Part shown: positions 23,988 through 32,450 of the stretch, in pieces | Numbering within the stretch: the first letter of the stretch is position 1 | Layout: every line of letters starts with the position of its first letter | Assembly (NCBI RefSeq): GCF_016921115.1 | Contig: NZ_JAFFZS010000044.1 | Coordinates: 1 to 54,199 of the forward strand | Direction: 5' to 3' | DNA: 54,199 nucleotides | Source of the DNA: Streptomyces actuosus | GTDB lineage: Bacteria > Actinomycetota > Actinomycetes > Streptomycetales > Streptomycetaceae | Position numbers and translations under genes: made by a program | The notes under the pieces: model-generated | What the model was told of the DNA's origin: nothing | Seen by the model: only the letters and a program-made list of their open reading frames with translations | Databases searched by the model: none

Positions 23988-25193
23988 TCAGCCGAACAGG
24001 GGGTGTTCCGGCGCCAGGAGCGCGGCGATGCGGGACGCGACCGGTTCCGCGGTGTTGCCCGCGGCGGCGGAGGGGCCGTCGGTCGCCGCGACCGCGATCG
24101 CCAGGTCCTCCTCGGGCAGGTACGCCATGACGGCGCCGTAGCCGGAGAACTGCGGGTTCTGGAAGACCCACCCGTTGCGGACGACCACGCCCAGGCCGAA
24201 GTGGGCCTCCTCCGTCTGAGCCCGGCACACCGTCTCCGGGCAGGTGGCGGTCGGGCCGCCGATGCCCACGGTGCCGGGATCGCGGAGGGTCCGCAGGGCC
24301 CGACGCGAGATCAGCTCACCCGAGCCGACGGCCCGCGCCGAGCGGACCACGTCGCAGATCGTCGACGTCATCACCGCGCCCGGGGCGATCGTCCAGGAGG
24401 GGTTCCAGAAGGTGGACTCCTCGTAGCGGCCGCGCTCGTCGGTGAAGGCGTGCAGCACCGGCCCCGGGATGTCGGGCGTGGTGCTGCTGCGGGTTCCGTC
24501 CAGGCCCAGCGGGTCGAGGACGCGCTCCCGCAGCAGCCGGTCCAGCGGCGTGCTGGTGATCTTCTCCAGGGCGGCGCCGAGGAGCACGAAGTTCGCGTGG
24601 GAGTAGCTCCAGTTGGTGCCCGGCTCGTACCACAGCGGCTTGCTCGTGGAGATGCGGACGAGCTCGCGCGGGGTCCACTGCCGGAAGGGGTCGTCCCGCA
24701 GGGCCTTGAGGAAGCCTGGGTCGGGCACGTAGTCGTAGAGGCCGGACGTGGAGTCGGCGAGCATCCGCAGGGTGATGCGGTCGCCGTGCGGCAGCCGGGG
24801 CAGCCAGCGGGACACCGGTGCGTCGAGGTCCACCCGGTGCTCGTCCGCGAGCTGCAGCAGCACCGTGCTCAGATAGCCGATCGCCACCCCGCCGACGCGG
24901 AAGTGCATGGCGGTGGTCGCGGGCACGCCGGTCATCGACTCGCCGGTGGCGGTGGTGACGACCTCCCGTCCGTGCACGGTCACACTGGCGAGGACGGCCT
25001 TCAGACCGAGTTCCTCGCGGCTCTGCCGGATGATGCGGGCGATCTTCTCGGCCCGGCCGTGCGACGCGGCGGGGGTGGGGCCGCAGGCGTGGGAGGGATG
25101 GTGCGGTGCGGGCGCGGAGACGGCGGGTGCGGCGGGCAGGGTCAGCGCCAGCACGGAGGCGGCACACAGCCAGATTCTGCGGGTACGCGTCAT
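23988..25193 (-). CDS. Secreted class C serine hydrolase homologue lacking the SxxK residues
   Basis: A 401-residue protein from ATG 25193 with a clear Sec signal peptide (MTRTRRIWLCAASVLALTLP, cleavage near AVSA-PAP). The fold is that of class C beta-lactamase/DD-peptidase proteins. The nucleophile motif F-R-[IV]-G-S-V-x-K here reads FRVGGVAI (residues 98-105), so both Ser and Lys are replaced (G102, I105). The tyrosine motif YSHAN and the downstream DPGFLKALRDDPFRQWTPREL region are normal. It is probably a non-catalytic or differently acting cell-wall protein. Three Cys (one near residue 37, two in CPETVC) may form disulfides. Confidence 0.8.
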   Translation of the reverse strand: MTRTRRIWLCAASVLALTLPAAPAVSAPAPHHPSHACGPTPAASHGRAEKIARIIRQSREELGLKAVLASVTVHGREVVTTATGESMTGVPATTAMHFRVGGVAIGYLSTVLLQLADEHRVDLDAPVSRWLPRLPHGDRITLRMLADSTSGLYDYVPDPGFLKALRDDPFRQWTPRELVRISTSKPLWYEPGTNWSYSHANFVLLGAALEKITSTPLDRLLRERVLDPLGLDGTRSSTTPDIPGPVLHAFTDERGRYEESTFWNPSWTIAPGAVMTSTICDVVRSARAVGSGELISRRALRTLRDPGTVGIGGPTATCPETVCRAQTEEAHFGLGVVVRNGWVFQNPQFSGYGAVMAYLPEEDLAIAVAATDGPSAAAGNTAEPVASRIAALLAPEHPLFG

Positions 25194-25288
25194 GCGGGCA
25201 CTGTCGGCCCTTCCCACGCCGGCCGGTCCGCGCAACACCCTCGGTGGCTCCGTCCGGCCGAAACGTTCGGCCTGAACGGGCGCCGTCA

Positions 25289-25314
25289 GGCCGGACCGGA
25301 CCCGCGGTCCGGCC
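25289..25314 (-). terminator. Candidate terminator after the GH16 gene
   Basis: GGCCGGACC (25289-25297) and GGTCCGGCC (25306-25314) form a perfect 9-bp stem with an 8-base loop. It lies just past the GH16 stop on the minus strand. There is no T tract, as is common in Streptomyces. Confidence 0.5.
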
Positions 25315-25337
25315 CGGCCGCGGCCGGGAGGGCGCGG

Positions 25338-26726
25338 TCAGTGCCCGAAGTCGAACCAGTTGACATTCACGAAGTCCGACGGCTGCCCGCTGGTGAAGGT
25401 CAGGTAGACGTCGTGGGTGCCGGTCACCTCGCTGATGTTCGTCGGGATCGTCTGCCAGGACTGCCAGCCACCGGTGTTGCCCACCGCGAAGCTGCCGACG
25501 GGGGCGTTGCCGCGGCTGTCCAGACGCACCTCGACCAGACCGCTCACCCCGGACGCCGCGCCGCTTGCGACCCGCCCGTAGAACTGCCTGGCCGGTGTGG
25601 AGCCGAAGTCGACGCCCTTGTACAGCGCCCAGTCGCCGTTGGCGATCCAGCCGATGTTCTGCCCGCCCCCGGAGTCGCTGGTGGTCTCGGTGCCCACCCC
25701 GGACTGGCTGTCGTACGACTCGGCCTGGATGGCGCTGTAGGCGTTCCGGCCGCCGCTCGGCGGCGTGGTACCGCCGCCGGCGGACAGCACCTGGACGTAG
25801 TCGACGACCATGGGGTGGCCCGGCTCGGTGCCGCCGTCGGGGCCGCCGCCGAAGGCGTTCGGGAAACCGCCGCCCATCGCCACGTTGAGGATGACGAAGA
25901 AGCCGTGGTCGGTGGCGTCGGCCCAGGTGGTCGCGTCCACCTGGTTCGCCGTCACGGTGTGGTAGACGGTGCCGTCGACAGAGAACCGGATCGCCTCCGG
26001 GCTGACCGAGCGGTCCCACTCCATCGCGTAGGTGTGGAAGCCGGCCTGACAGGTGGCGCCGGGGCAGGAGGTCGAGTTGCCGATGCCGGACGTCTCGTTG
26101 CAGGGTCCGCCCGGGCTGGTGCCGCAGTGCATCGTGGCCCACACGGTGTTCAGGCCCTGGACGTTCTCCATGATGTCGAGCTCGCCGACCGAAGGCCAGT
26201 TCCGGTAGTCGCCCCGGTACGGCGCGCCCAGCATCCAGAACGCCGGCCAGTAGCCCTTGGCGGCGGCGCCGGTGACGTTCGGCATCTGGATGCGGGCCTC
26301 CACCCGCAGCTTCCCGCCGGACGGCGGCTGGAAGTCGGTGCGGTTGGTCTCGATGCGGCCCGAGGTCCAGGCGCCGCCCGCGTTGCGTCGCGGGGTGATG
26401 AGCAGGTTGCCGTGGCCGTCGAGTGCGACGTTGTCGGAGCCCGACGTCATCCTCTCGACCTCGCCGGTGCCCCAGTTGGCGGGACCGCCGGGGTAGGAGG
26501 TGCCGGTGTCGTAGCGCCAGTCGGCGGTGTCGACGCCGGAGCCGGCGGCGCCGTTGAAGTCGTCGGCGAAGACCTGCGTCCAGCCGGACGGGGGCGTGGG
26601 CGCCGAGGCGCTCGCGGACGGGGCGCCGGCCGCGGCGGCTGCCGCCACGAGGCCGAGGGTGCCGAGCGCGGCGACGAGCGCCCGGCGGAACGGGCGCCGT
26701 CTGCGGGCGCCGGAGCTTTCACTCAT
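25338..26726 (-). CDS. Secreted GH16 endo-beta-1,3-glucanase with CBM6
   Basis: A 462-residue protein from ATG 26726. It has an Arg-rich signal peptide (SGARRRRPFRRALVAALGTLG, twin-arginine possible, cleavage near ASA-S). The GH16 domain (about 45-310) carries the catalytic E-L-D-I-M-E motif in VGELDIMENVQG plus YWPAFWMLG and GGFPNAFGGG. A Gly/Thr/Pro linker leads to a C-terminal CBM6-like domain (YSAIQAESYDSQSGV, NIGWIANGDWALYKGVDFG, FVNVNWFDFG). It should cut beta-1,3-glucans such as laminarin or fungal wall glucan outside the cell. A perfect palindromic operator lies 72 bases before the start, suggesting control by a LacI-type sugar regulator. Confidence 0.92.
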   Translation of the reverse strand: MSESSGARRRRPFRRALVAALGTLGLVAAAAAAGAPSASASAPTPPSGWTQVFADDFNGAAGSGVDTADWRYDTGTSYPGGPANWGTGEVERMTSGSDNVALDGHGNLLITPRRNAGGAWTSGRIETNRTDFQPPSGGKLRVEARIQMPNVTGAAAKGYWPAFWMLGAPYRGDYRNWPSVGELDIMENVQGLNTVWATMHCGTSPGGPCNETSGIGNSTSCPGATCQAGFHTYAMEWDRSVSPEAIRFSVDGTVYHTVTANQVDATTWADATDHGFFVILNVAMGGGFPNAFGGGPDGGTEPGHPMVVDYVQVLSAGGGTTPPSGGRNAYSAIQAESYDSQSGVGTETTSDSGGGQNIGWIANGDWALYKGVDFGSTPARQFYGRVASGAASGVSGLVEVRLDSRGNAPVGSFAVGNTGGWQSWQTIPTNISEVTGTHDVYLTFTSGQPSDFVNVNWFDFGH

Positions 26727-26797
26727 GGGGGATGCCTCCCGGGTACGGGGTGTCGGTGCGGGTGACCGCCGAGAGAGTCGCCCTTCGGGGCTGGTCC

Positions 26798-26811
26798 TGA
26801 GAGCGCTCTCA
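26798..26811. promoter_or_regulatory. LacI-type operator TGAGAGCGCTCTCA
   Basis: A perfect 14-bp palindrome upstream of the GH16 gene. It differs from the CebR/CelR box (TGGGAGCGCTCCCA) only by G-to-A at position 3 and the matching C-to-T at position 12. Boxes of this kind repress secreted glycosidase genes until an oligosaccharide is present. Confidence 0.7.
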
Positions 26812-27279
26812 CGGTGCGCGCCCAATGTGCTCCCCGCGGATCCGGTCGTCAAGGCTTGAAGCAGTGAAAGTCGTTCGGGGGGTGCTGGGTTCACGCGGTG
26901 AATGGTGCGAATCGACTCAAGCGGCGTTGGTCCTCCGGATGCGCACGCGGCGCCGAGGGCGGCTGGCGGCGCCCCTGAGGCTTCGCGCGCGGGGAGGGGA
27001 GCCTCCGCGGGAGTGGGTGCCTGGAGGAGGTGTGTCGGCGGGGTCGGGCGGCTGGGGGAGTGGCGGGCGCAGGTGGGGATGCGCGACGGGGGGAGGGGTG
27101 GCGCCGGTGGCGGGGCGGGCGTGTCGCGTCGGATTGTCATGGACGCGCAGTCGGCGTGCCCTCGGTTCGTCGTCCTTTAACTATCAGTGCTCACCGAAGG
27201 ATCCGTAACCTCACGCCTTGCTCGGCTCCATCTGCAATTCCTCCGGCACTTCACCCCACAGAAGGGACGCTCTGAGGTG
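26812..27279. other. Divergent promoter region of GH16 and lipase genes
   Basis: About 470 bases. It holds a small inverted repeat TTCAC-GCG-GTGAA (26890-26902) and a long G-rich tract at about 26990-27125. A locally A/T-richer stretch around 27175-27215, before the lipase, probably contains its promoter. No convincing gene is seen on either strand. Confidence 0.4.
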
Positions 27280-28593
27280 ATGTCACACAGGACCAGGAAG
27301 TCCTCGCCGCGCAGAGCCGCACTCCTCGGCGTCGCCGCCGTCGTCGGCGGGGCCTTCGCCCTGCCGGCGACGGCCGCCGCCGACCCGGTCACGCAGTGCG
27401 CCGCCGCCGACTCCGCGATCTACCGACCGCCCGGCTCGGTGACGACCGCGCCGGGCACCGTGCTGGCCTGCCGCGCGGTCGACTCGCTGCCCATGGTGGT
27501 GGGCGCCCCCGCCTACCACGCCTGGAAGGCGCTGTACGCCTCGACCGACGGTCACGACAACCCGTCCGCGGTGGCCGGCACGGTGATCGTGCCGGACGCG
27601 CCCTGGAAGGGGGCGGGGGAGCGGCCGTTGGTCGCCTTCGCCCCCGGCACGCTCGGCATCGGGCCGCAGTGCGCGTTCTCCAAGCAGCTCTCCGGCGCCT
27701 ACCAGGACGCCTACGAGGGCCCCAACATCACCGCCCTGCTCCGGGCGGGATTCGCCGTCGCCGCCACGGACGGCGCCGGCTACCTCGACGGACAGGTCCA
27801 CCCGTACGTGTCCGGCCCCGATGCCGGACACGCCGTCCTCGACATGGTGCGCGCGGCGGCCCGCGTGCCCGGCAGCGGAGTGAGCCCGCGGGCGCAGGTC
27901 GGCATCTGGGGCTACTCCGAAGGCGGTGCGGGCAGCCTGTGGGCCGCGCAGCTCGCCCGCTCCTACGCCCCCGAACTGAACGTCGTCGGTGTCGCGTCCG
28001 GGGGTGCGCCCACCGACCTGAAGGCCGCCGCCGCGAACCTCGACGGCTCCCTCTTCGCCGGATTCCTGGTCGACGCGCTCATCGGCCTGTCGGCCACGCA
28101 TCCGGACATGCCCTTCGACGGCATCCTCGGTGACGCCGGCCGCAGGGCGGTGCGCGACGCGAAGACGCTGTGCGCGGTCGGCACCGTGGCGCGCTTCGCC
28201 GGTACCCGGGTCGAGCAACTCACCGCGGACCATCTGAGCCTCGCGCAGATGTACGCGCTGAGCGGCCCGGACGGTACCACGTGGAGCGAGGTCGCCGAGG
28301 AGAGTCGGCTGGGCGTCGGCGTGGGCCGTCCCGGCTCCGGTGCCCGCTACGAGGTGGGCTTCCCCGTCCTGGAATACCACGGCCTGCTCGACGAGGTGAT
28401 CCCCGTCGGCAGTGTGACGGTCACCCGCAACGCGTACTGCGCCATGGGCATCCCCGTCGAGTGGAAGGCGTACGGCGCCGACCACCTGCTCGGTGACGCC
28501 AGGGCGGTGAACGACGCCGTGGCATGGCTCGGCGACCGCTTCGCCCACCGCACCGTGTCCGCGCCGTCCTGTCGAGCGGGGAACGACGGCTGA
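27280..28593 (+). CDS. Secreted lipase (secretory lipase family, alpha/beta hydrolase)
   Basis: A 437-residue protein; ATG 27280 is chosen, with GTG 27277 one codon earlier. It has a Sec-type signal (RRAALLGVAAVVGGAFALP, cleavage near ATAAA-DP). The nucleophile elbow is GIWGYSEGGAGSLWAAQLA, with Ser as nucleophile. The acid is likely the Asp in EYHGLLDEVIPV and the base the His in YGADHLLGD. Paired Cys residues suggest disulfides. This matches actinobacterial and fungal 'LIP' lipases of about 400 residues that cut triacylglycerols or esters. The gene stands alone, divergent from the GH16 gene. Confidence 0.88.
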   Translation: MSHRTRKSSPRRAALLGVAAVVGGAFALPATAAADPVTQCAAADSAIYRPPGSVTTAPGTVLACRAVDSLPMVVGAPAYHAWKALYASTDGHDNPSAVAGTVIVPDAPWKGAGERPLVAFAPGTLGIGPQCAFSKQLSGAYQDAYEGPNITALLRAGFAVAATDGAGYLDGQVHPYVSGPDAGHAVLDMVRAAARVPGSGVSPRAQVGIWGYSEGGAGSLWAAQLARSYAPELNVVGVASGGAPTDLKAAAANLDGSLFAGFLVDALIGLSATHPDMPFDGILGDAGRRAVRDAKTLCAVGTVARFAGTRVEQLTADHLSLAQMYALSGPDGTTWSEVAEESRLGVGVGRPGSGARYEVGFPVLEYHGLLDEVIPVGSVTVTRNAYCAMGIPVEWKAYGADHLLGDARAVNDAVAWLGDRFAHRTVSAPSCRAGNDG

Positions 28594-28806
28594 TCGGGGG
28601 CGCGTCCGGCGCCGTGCGGCCTCCCGCGGCGCCGGACGCCGGGTCGGACGCCGGGCTGGGTCTTCGAGGTGCCGCTCCGCTCACCCACCGGAAGGCGTGT
28701 CACGGGCGGCGCCGGGTGCCGCCCAAGGGCGCTCCAGCGGGGGGTGGGCGGGGCGCCGTGCGGTCCCCCGATGGAACCTCACTGTATATGAACGTTTGAC
28801 TGTTCT

Positions 28807-28835
28807 TTGACAATCCATTGTCGGTGCATTGTCAA
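28807..28835. promoter_or_regulatory. TTGACAAT/ATTGTCAA inverted repeat, probable promoter-operator
   Basis: TTGACAAT (28807-28814) and ATTGTCAA (28828-28835) form a perfect 8-bp inverted repeat. Nested in it is GACAAT-CC-ATTGTC, and CATTGTC occurs twice (28816-28822, 28827-28833). The first arm also supplies a consensus -35 hexamer, TTGACA. A repressor binding here would block the S53 peptidase promoter. Confidence 0.5.
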
Positions 28836-28861
28836 GTTTCACGGGAATCCCTGCGAGGTTC

Positions 28862-28896
28862 ATGTGTGCGTCTCCACCCCCACGGGACGCACACAT
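28862..28896 (+). promoter_or_regulatory. Leader hairpin directly before the ribosome binding site
   Basis: ATGTGTGCGTC (28862-28872) and GACGCACACAT (28886-28896) are a perfect 11-bp stem with a 13-base loop. The stem ends two to three bases before AGGAGG. In the mRNA it could protect the 5' end or control access to the ribosome binding site; as DNA it could be an operator. Confidence 0.55.
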
Positions 28897-28912
28897 CCAG
28901 GAGGACCCCCAC

Positions 28913-31072
28913 GTGATACCCCGTCACCTCGCTGCCACGGCAGCGGCGTTCGTGCTGCTGCCGTTGAGCATCACGGCGCTCAGTGCCACCACTGCCGACG
29001 CAGCGTCGAACCCACGCGCCTCGCTCCCCCAGACCGTGAACCCCTCGGTCGGCCGCTCCCATCGGATCGGCGACCTTCCGGCCGGCCAGAAGCTGTCGGT
29101 CTCCGTGAGTCTCAGGTTCCACGACTCGGCCGGGCTCGACCGCTTCCTGAAGGCGGTCAGCACCCCCGGATCGCCCGAGTACGGTCACTACCTGACTCCG
29201 GCCCAGTTCGCTGCCCGCTTCGGACCCGCCAAGACCGATCTGGACAGGGTCCGCGGCTACCTGTGCAGCCAAGGCCTGACCGTCACCGGCGTCAGCGGCA
29301 ACCGGCAGGTCGTGTCCGCCACGGGCTCGGTGAGCAAGATCAACAAGGCCTTCGGCACCCACGAGACCACCTACCTCGACACGGCGCGGAACCGCCACTT
29401 CTACGCCAACGACAAGGCGGCCACGCTGCCGTCCGACATCGCGGCCGTGGTCCAGGGCGTCTCCGGTCTCGACAACCACACGGTGCGCCACCACAACCTG
29501 GTCCGGCCGGCCGCCGCCCCCCTCGCGGCGTCCAGCGGTCTCGGCCCCAGCCAGTACAACGGCGCGTACCGCTTCGACAAGCTCGGCGCGGACGGGACCG
29601 GCCAGACCGTCGCGCTCTGGGAGTTCGACGGCTACAAGAAGAGCAATCTGACCACGTACGACAGTCAGTACGGCCTCACCGGGCCGTCCGTCAGCACCGT
29701 CTCGGTCGACGGCGCCGACTACGACAGCTCGCCCGGCGACGGCCAGGGCGAGGTCGAACTGGACAGCGAGATCGTCCGCGGTGTCGCCCCCAAGGCCACC
29801 CAGCTGATCTACGAGGCGCCCAACTCGGACGCCGGCGAGGTCGACATGGCCGCCAAGGTCGTCTCGGACAACCGCGCCTCGGTCATCTCCATCTCCTGGG
29901 GCTCCTGCGAGCCGGACACCACGTCCTCCTCGATGACCTCGGTCAACAACTCCTTCAAGCAGGCCGCGGCGCAGGGCATCAGCATCTTCAGCGCTTCCGG
30001 CGACGACGGTTCCCGCGACTGCAGCCGCAGCACCAGCGGGTCGTCCGTCAAGGCCGTGGACTTCCCCGCCTCCAGCCCGTACAACACCGCCGTCGGCGGT
30101 ACCAACCTGTCCGTCTCGGGCACCACGTACAGCTCCGAGCGGGCGTGGAGCACCAGTGGCGGCGGCATCTCCACCGTCTTCTCCAAGCCGTCCTGGCAGA
30201 CCGGCACCGCGACCAAGCGCACCGTGCCCGACGTCGCCTCCAACGCCGACCCGGCTTCCGGCTTCGCGATCTACACGGTCGGCGGCTGGCAGGTCTACGG
30301 CGGCACCAGCGCCGCCGCCCCTCTGTGGGCCGGTTACACGGCGCTGTACAACCAGAAGGCCGCGGCCGCGGGCCAGGCCGACCTGGGCGAGGTCAACCCG
30401 AAGATCTACTCACTGGCGAGCGGCAGCGGCTACTCCTCGGCGCTGCACGACATCACCTCGGGCGGCAACCAGGACTACAGCACCGCCACCGGCTACGACC
30501 GGGTCACCGGCTGGGGCTCCCCGATCGCCGACGGGCTCACCAGCGCCCTGATGGGCGACACCGGCGGTGACGGCGGCGGCACGGGCGGAGGTGGCACCTG
30601 CACCGCGGCACAGCTGCTCGGCAACAACGGCTTCGAGACCGGTAGCGCCTCGCCGTGGTCCGCCTCGTCCGGCGTGGTGGACGACTCCACCTCCCAGCCC
30701 GCCCACGGCGGCTCCTGGAAGGCCTGGCTGGACGGCTACGGCAGCACCCACACGGACACCCTCTCCCAGAGCGTGACCATCCCCGCCGGGTGCAAGGCCA
30801 CGTTCTCCTTCTGGATGCACGTCGACACCGACGAGACCACCACCAGCACCGCCTACGACAAGCTCCAGGTGCAGGCGCTCAGCTCGGGCGGCTCGGTGCT
30901 CGGCACCCTGGCCACGTACTCCAACCTGAACGCGGCCTCCGGCTACGTCCAGAAGTCGTTCGACCTGTCCGCCTACGCGGGCAAGACGATCACGCTGAAG
31001 TTCACCGGCGCCGAGGACTCCTCGCTGGGGACGAGCTTCGTCGTCGACGACACCGCCCTGAACGTCTCCTGA
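28913..31072 (+). CDS. Secreted S53 (sedolisin-type) serine-carboxyl peptidase with C-terminal domain
   Basis: A 719-residue protein from GTG 28913 with a strong AGGAGG site. Signal peptide: IPRHLAATAAAFVLLPLSI, cleavage near ADA-AS. Then the pro-S53 domain (about 45-200: SLRFHDSAGLDRFL, YGHYLTPAQFAARFGP). The S53 domain (about 210-570) has catalytic Glu/Asp in GEVELDSEIVRGVAPKA, oxyanion region ISISWGSCE, nucleophile Ser in YGGTSAAAPLWAGY, and the Ca-site DYSTATGYDRVTGWGSP. A Gly/Thr-rich linker leads to a ~140-residue beta-sandwich (NGFETGSASPWSASSGVV). It is an exported, self-activating peptidase. The preceding repeat and leader hairpin suggest tight regulation. Confidence 0.92.
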   Translation: MIPRHLAATAAAFVLLPLSITALSATTADAASNPRASLPQTVNPSVGRSHRIGDLPAGQKLSVSVSLRFHDSAGLDRFLKAVSTPGSPEYGHYLTPAQFAARFGPAKTDLDRVRGYLCSQGLTVTGVSGNRQVVSATGSVSKINKAFGTHETTYLDTARNRHFYANDKAATLPSDIAAVVQGVSGLDNHTVRHHNLVRPAAAPLAASSGLGPSQYNGAYRFDKLGADGTGQTVALWEFDGYKKSNLTTYDSQYGLTGPSVSTVSVDGADYDSSPGDGQGEVELDSEIVRGVAPKATQLIYEAPNSDAGEVDMAAKVVSDNRASVISISWGSCEPDTTSSSMTSVNNSFKQAAAQGISIFSASGDDGSRDCSRSTSGSSVKAVDFPASSPYNTAVGGTNLSVSGTTYSSERAWSTSGGGISTVFSKPSWQTGTATKRTVPDVASNADPASGFAIYTVGGWQVYGGTSAAAPLWAGYTALYNQKAAAAGQADLGEVNPKIYSLASGSGYSSALHDITSGGNQDYSTATGYDRVTGWGSPIADGLTSALMGDTGGDGGGTGGGGTCTAAQLLGNNGFETGSASPWSASSGVVDDSTSQPAHGGSWKAWLDGYGSTHTDTLSQSVTIPAGCKATFSFWMHVDTDETTTSTAYDKLQVQALSSGGSVLGTLATYSNLNAASGYVQKSFDLSAYAGKTITLKFTGAEDSSLGTSFVVDDTALNVS

Positions 31073-31084
31073 CGCTCCTTCCGA

Positions 31085-31127
31085 CACCCCGCCGGGGAAG
31101 GCCACGGTCGCCTGCCCCGGCGGGGTG
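31085..31127 (+). terminator. Terminator after the S53 peptidase gene
   Basis: CACCCCGCCGGGG (31085-31097) pairs perfectly with CCCCGGCGGGGTG (31115-31127). This 13-bp stem begins 12 bases after the stop codon. No T tract follows. Confidence 0.8.
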
Positions 31128-31267
31128 CGTCGTCCCGCGTGGGCATTCTCATAGTGGATATGCCGTGACGCGCACACCTCAAGTTGCGTACTGTCCATCC
31201 AATTCTGTGGCGTGGGCCGGAACGGGACCGACACCTCTCGGTCCGCCGCGTGAGGGAGAGGACGGAC

Positions 31268-32212
31268 ATGGCGCCGACGCGGCAGCTCAAGGAGCCCGCA
31301 AGACCGACCGCGCCGCACGGCGCCACCTTCGCCGACGCCCTGCACGCGGCCATCGAGGCCAGTGGCCTCAGCCTGGACCGCATCCGGCACGCACTCGACG
31401 CGCGCGGCGTCCGCATCAGCGTCACCACCCTCAGCTACTGGCGACGCGGCCGCAGCCAGCCCGAACGGGCCCCGTCCATGCTCGCGGTCAAACTGCTCGA
31501 GGAAGTGCTGGAGCTGCCCACCGGCGCTCTCAGCGCCCTGCTGGGACCACCTCGCCCGCGTGGCCGCTACGCGACGGCGCCACCGGCCGCCGAACGCCTC
31601 CACCCCACTGAGCTGTGGCCCGGGGAGCAGTGGATCGCGGAAGTCTGCGAGGAACTCGAAGTCACCCTCGACGACGACCTGGAACGGCTCAGCATCCATG
31701 ACGTCCTGCAGGTGCCCTCCGGTCCCGGGGAGTGCGTGCTGCGCATGAACCAGGTGGTGCGCGCCGGCGCCAACGGGGTCTCACGCTGCCTGGTCGTCCA
31801 CGCCGCGGACGAGGACACCGACGAACTTCCCCGGATCGGTGCGGTGCGCCACGCCCGCCTCGGCCGGGTCCGCCACCAGCCGACGACGCGCATCGTCGCC
31901 GCGGAGCTGCTGCTCGACGCGCCCCTGAGCATCGGTGACACCGCCGTCTTCGCATACGAGGTGCGGTTCACCGCGGACAGCCCGGCCACCTGCTACGGAC
32001 GGCGCTTCGCGGTACCGGTGCGGCAGTATGTGCTGCAGGTCCAGTTCACCCCCGGCGCCGCCCCCGCCCACTGCTACCGCTACGAACGCGACCCGGGCTC
32101 CGACGCCGACCGGGCCCGCCACCAGCTCTGGCTCGGCGCCTCGGCCAGCGCCCACCTGGTCTCCCTCGACCAGCAGCCGGGCCACGCCGGAATCCGCTGG
32201 GAATGGCAGTGA
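31268..32212 (+). CDS. XRE-like helix-turn-helix protein with a C-terminal sensor-like domain
   Basis: A 314-residue protein from ATG 31268. Residues about 20-85 read as an XRE-like DNA-binding domain (FADALHAAIEASGLSLDRIRHALDARGVRISVTTLSYWRRGRSQPER). The remainder is a beta-rich domain with no known name (SIHDVLQVPSGPGECVLRMNQVVRAGANGVSRCLVVHA; CYGRRFAVPVRQYVLQVQF). Proteins of this build are common single-copy Streptomyces regulators of unknown target. It lies between the peptidase terminator and the GH4 gene and may regulate either; no operator could be tied to it. Confidence 0.6.
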   Translation: MAPTRQLKEPARPTAPHGATFADALHAAIEASGLSLDRIRHALDARGVRISVTTLSYWRRGRSQPERAPSMLAVKLLEEVLELPTGALSALLGPPRPRGRYATAPPAAERLHPTELWPGEQWIAEVCEELEVTLDDDLERLSIHDVLQVPSGPGECVLRMNQVVRAGANGVSRCLVVHAADEDTDELPRIGAVRHARLGRVRHQPTTRIVAAELLLDAPLSIGDTAVFAYEVRFTADSPATCYGRRFAVPVRQYVLQVQFTPGAAPAHCYRYERDPGSDADRARHQLWLGASASAHLVSLDQQPGHAGIRWEWQ

Positions 32213-32450
32213 CCCCCTGCCGCGCACGGGCCTGGCCGCCGCCGGACGCCGACGGGCGGGGCTCCAGGACCGGGGCACGGCCGCCGGACGGACGGCGGTG
32301 GCGCGGACGCCGCGGTGCCGGTGCCGCGCGCCATGATGGAGCCCGGTGACCGGGCCGTCCCCCAGACGACGGAGGCGCCGGCCGTCGCGGTGGCGCGGAT
32401 CCCGCCGCGGGAGGCGGGCGTCGAGGCGGTCGCGTACGAGAGGTGCGGAT

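Larger units (their letters stand above)
28594..28912. other. Spacer with regulatory structure before the S53 peptidase
   Basis: Past the lipase stop, about 190 bases are GC-rich with no gene. From about 28785 the DNA turns A/T-rich and contains the operator-like repeat and the leader hairpin listed separately. An AGGAGG ribosome binding site is at 28899-28904. Confidence 0.5.
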
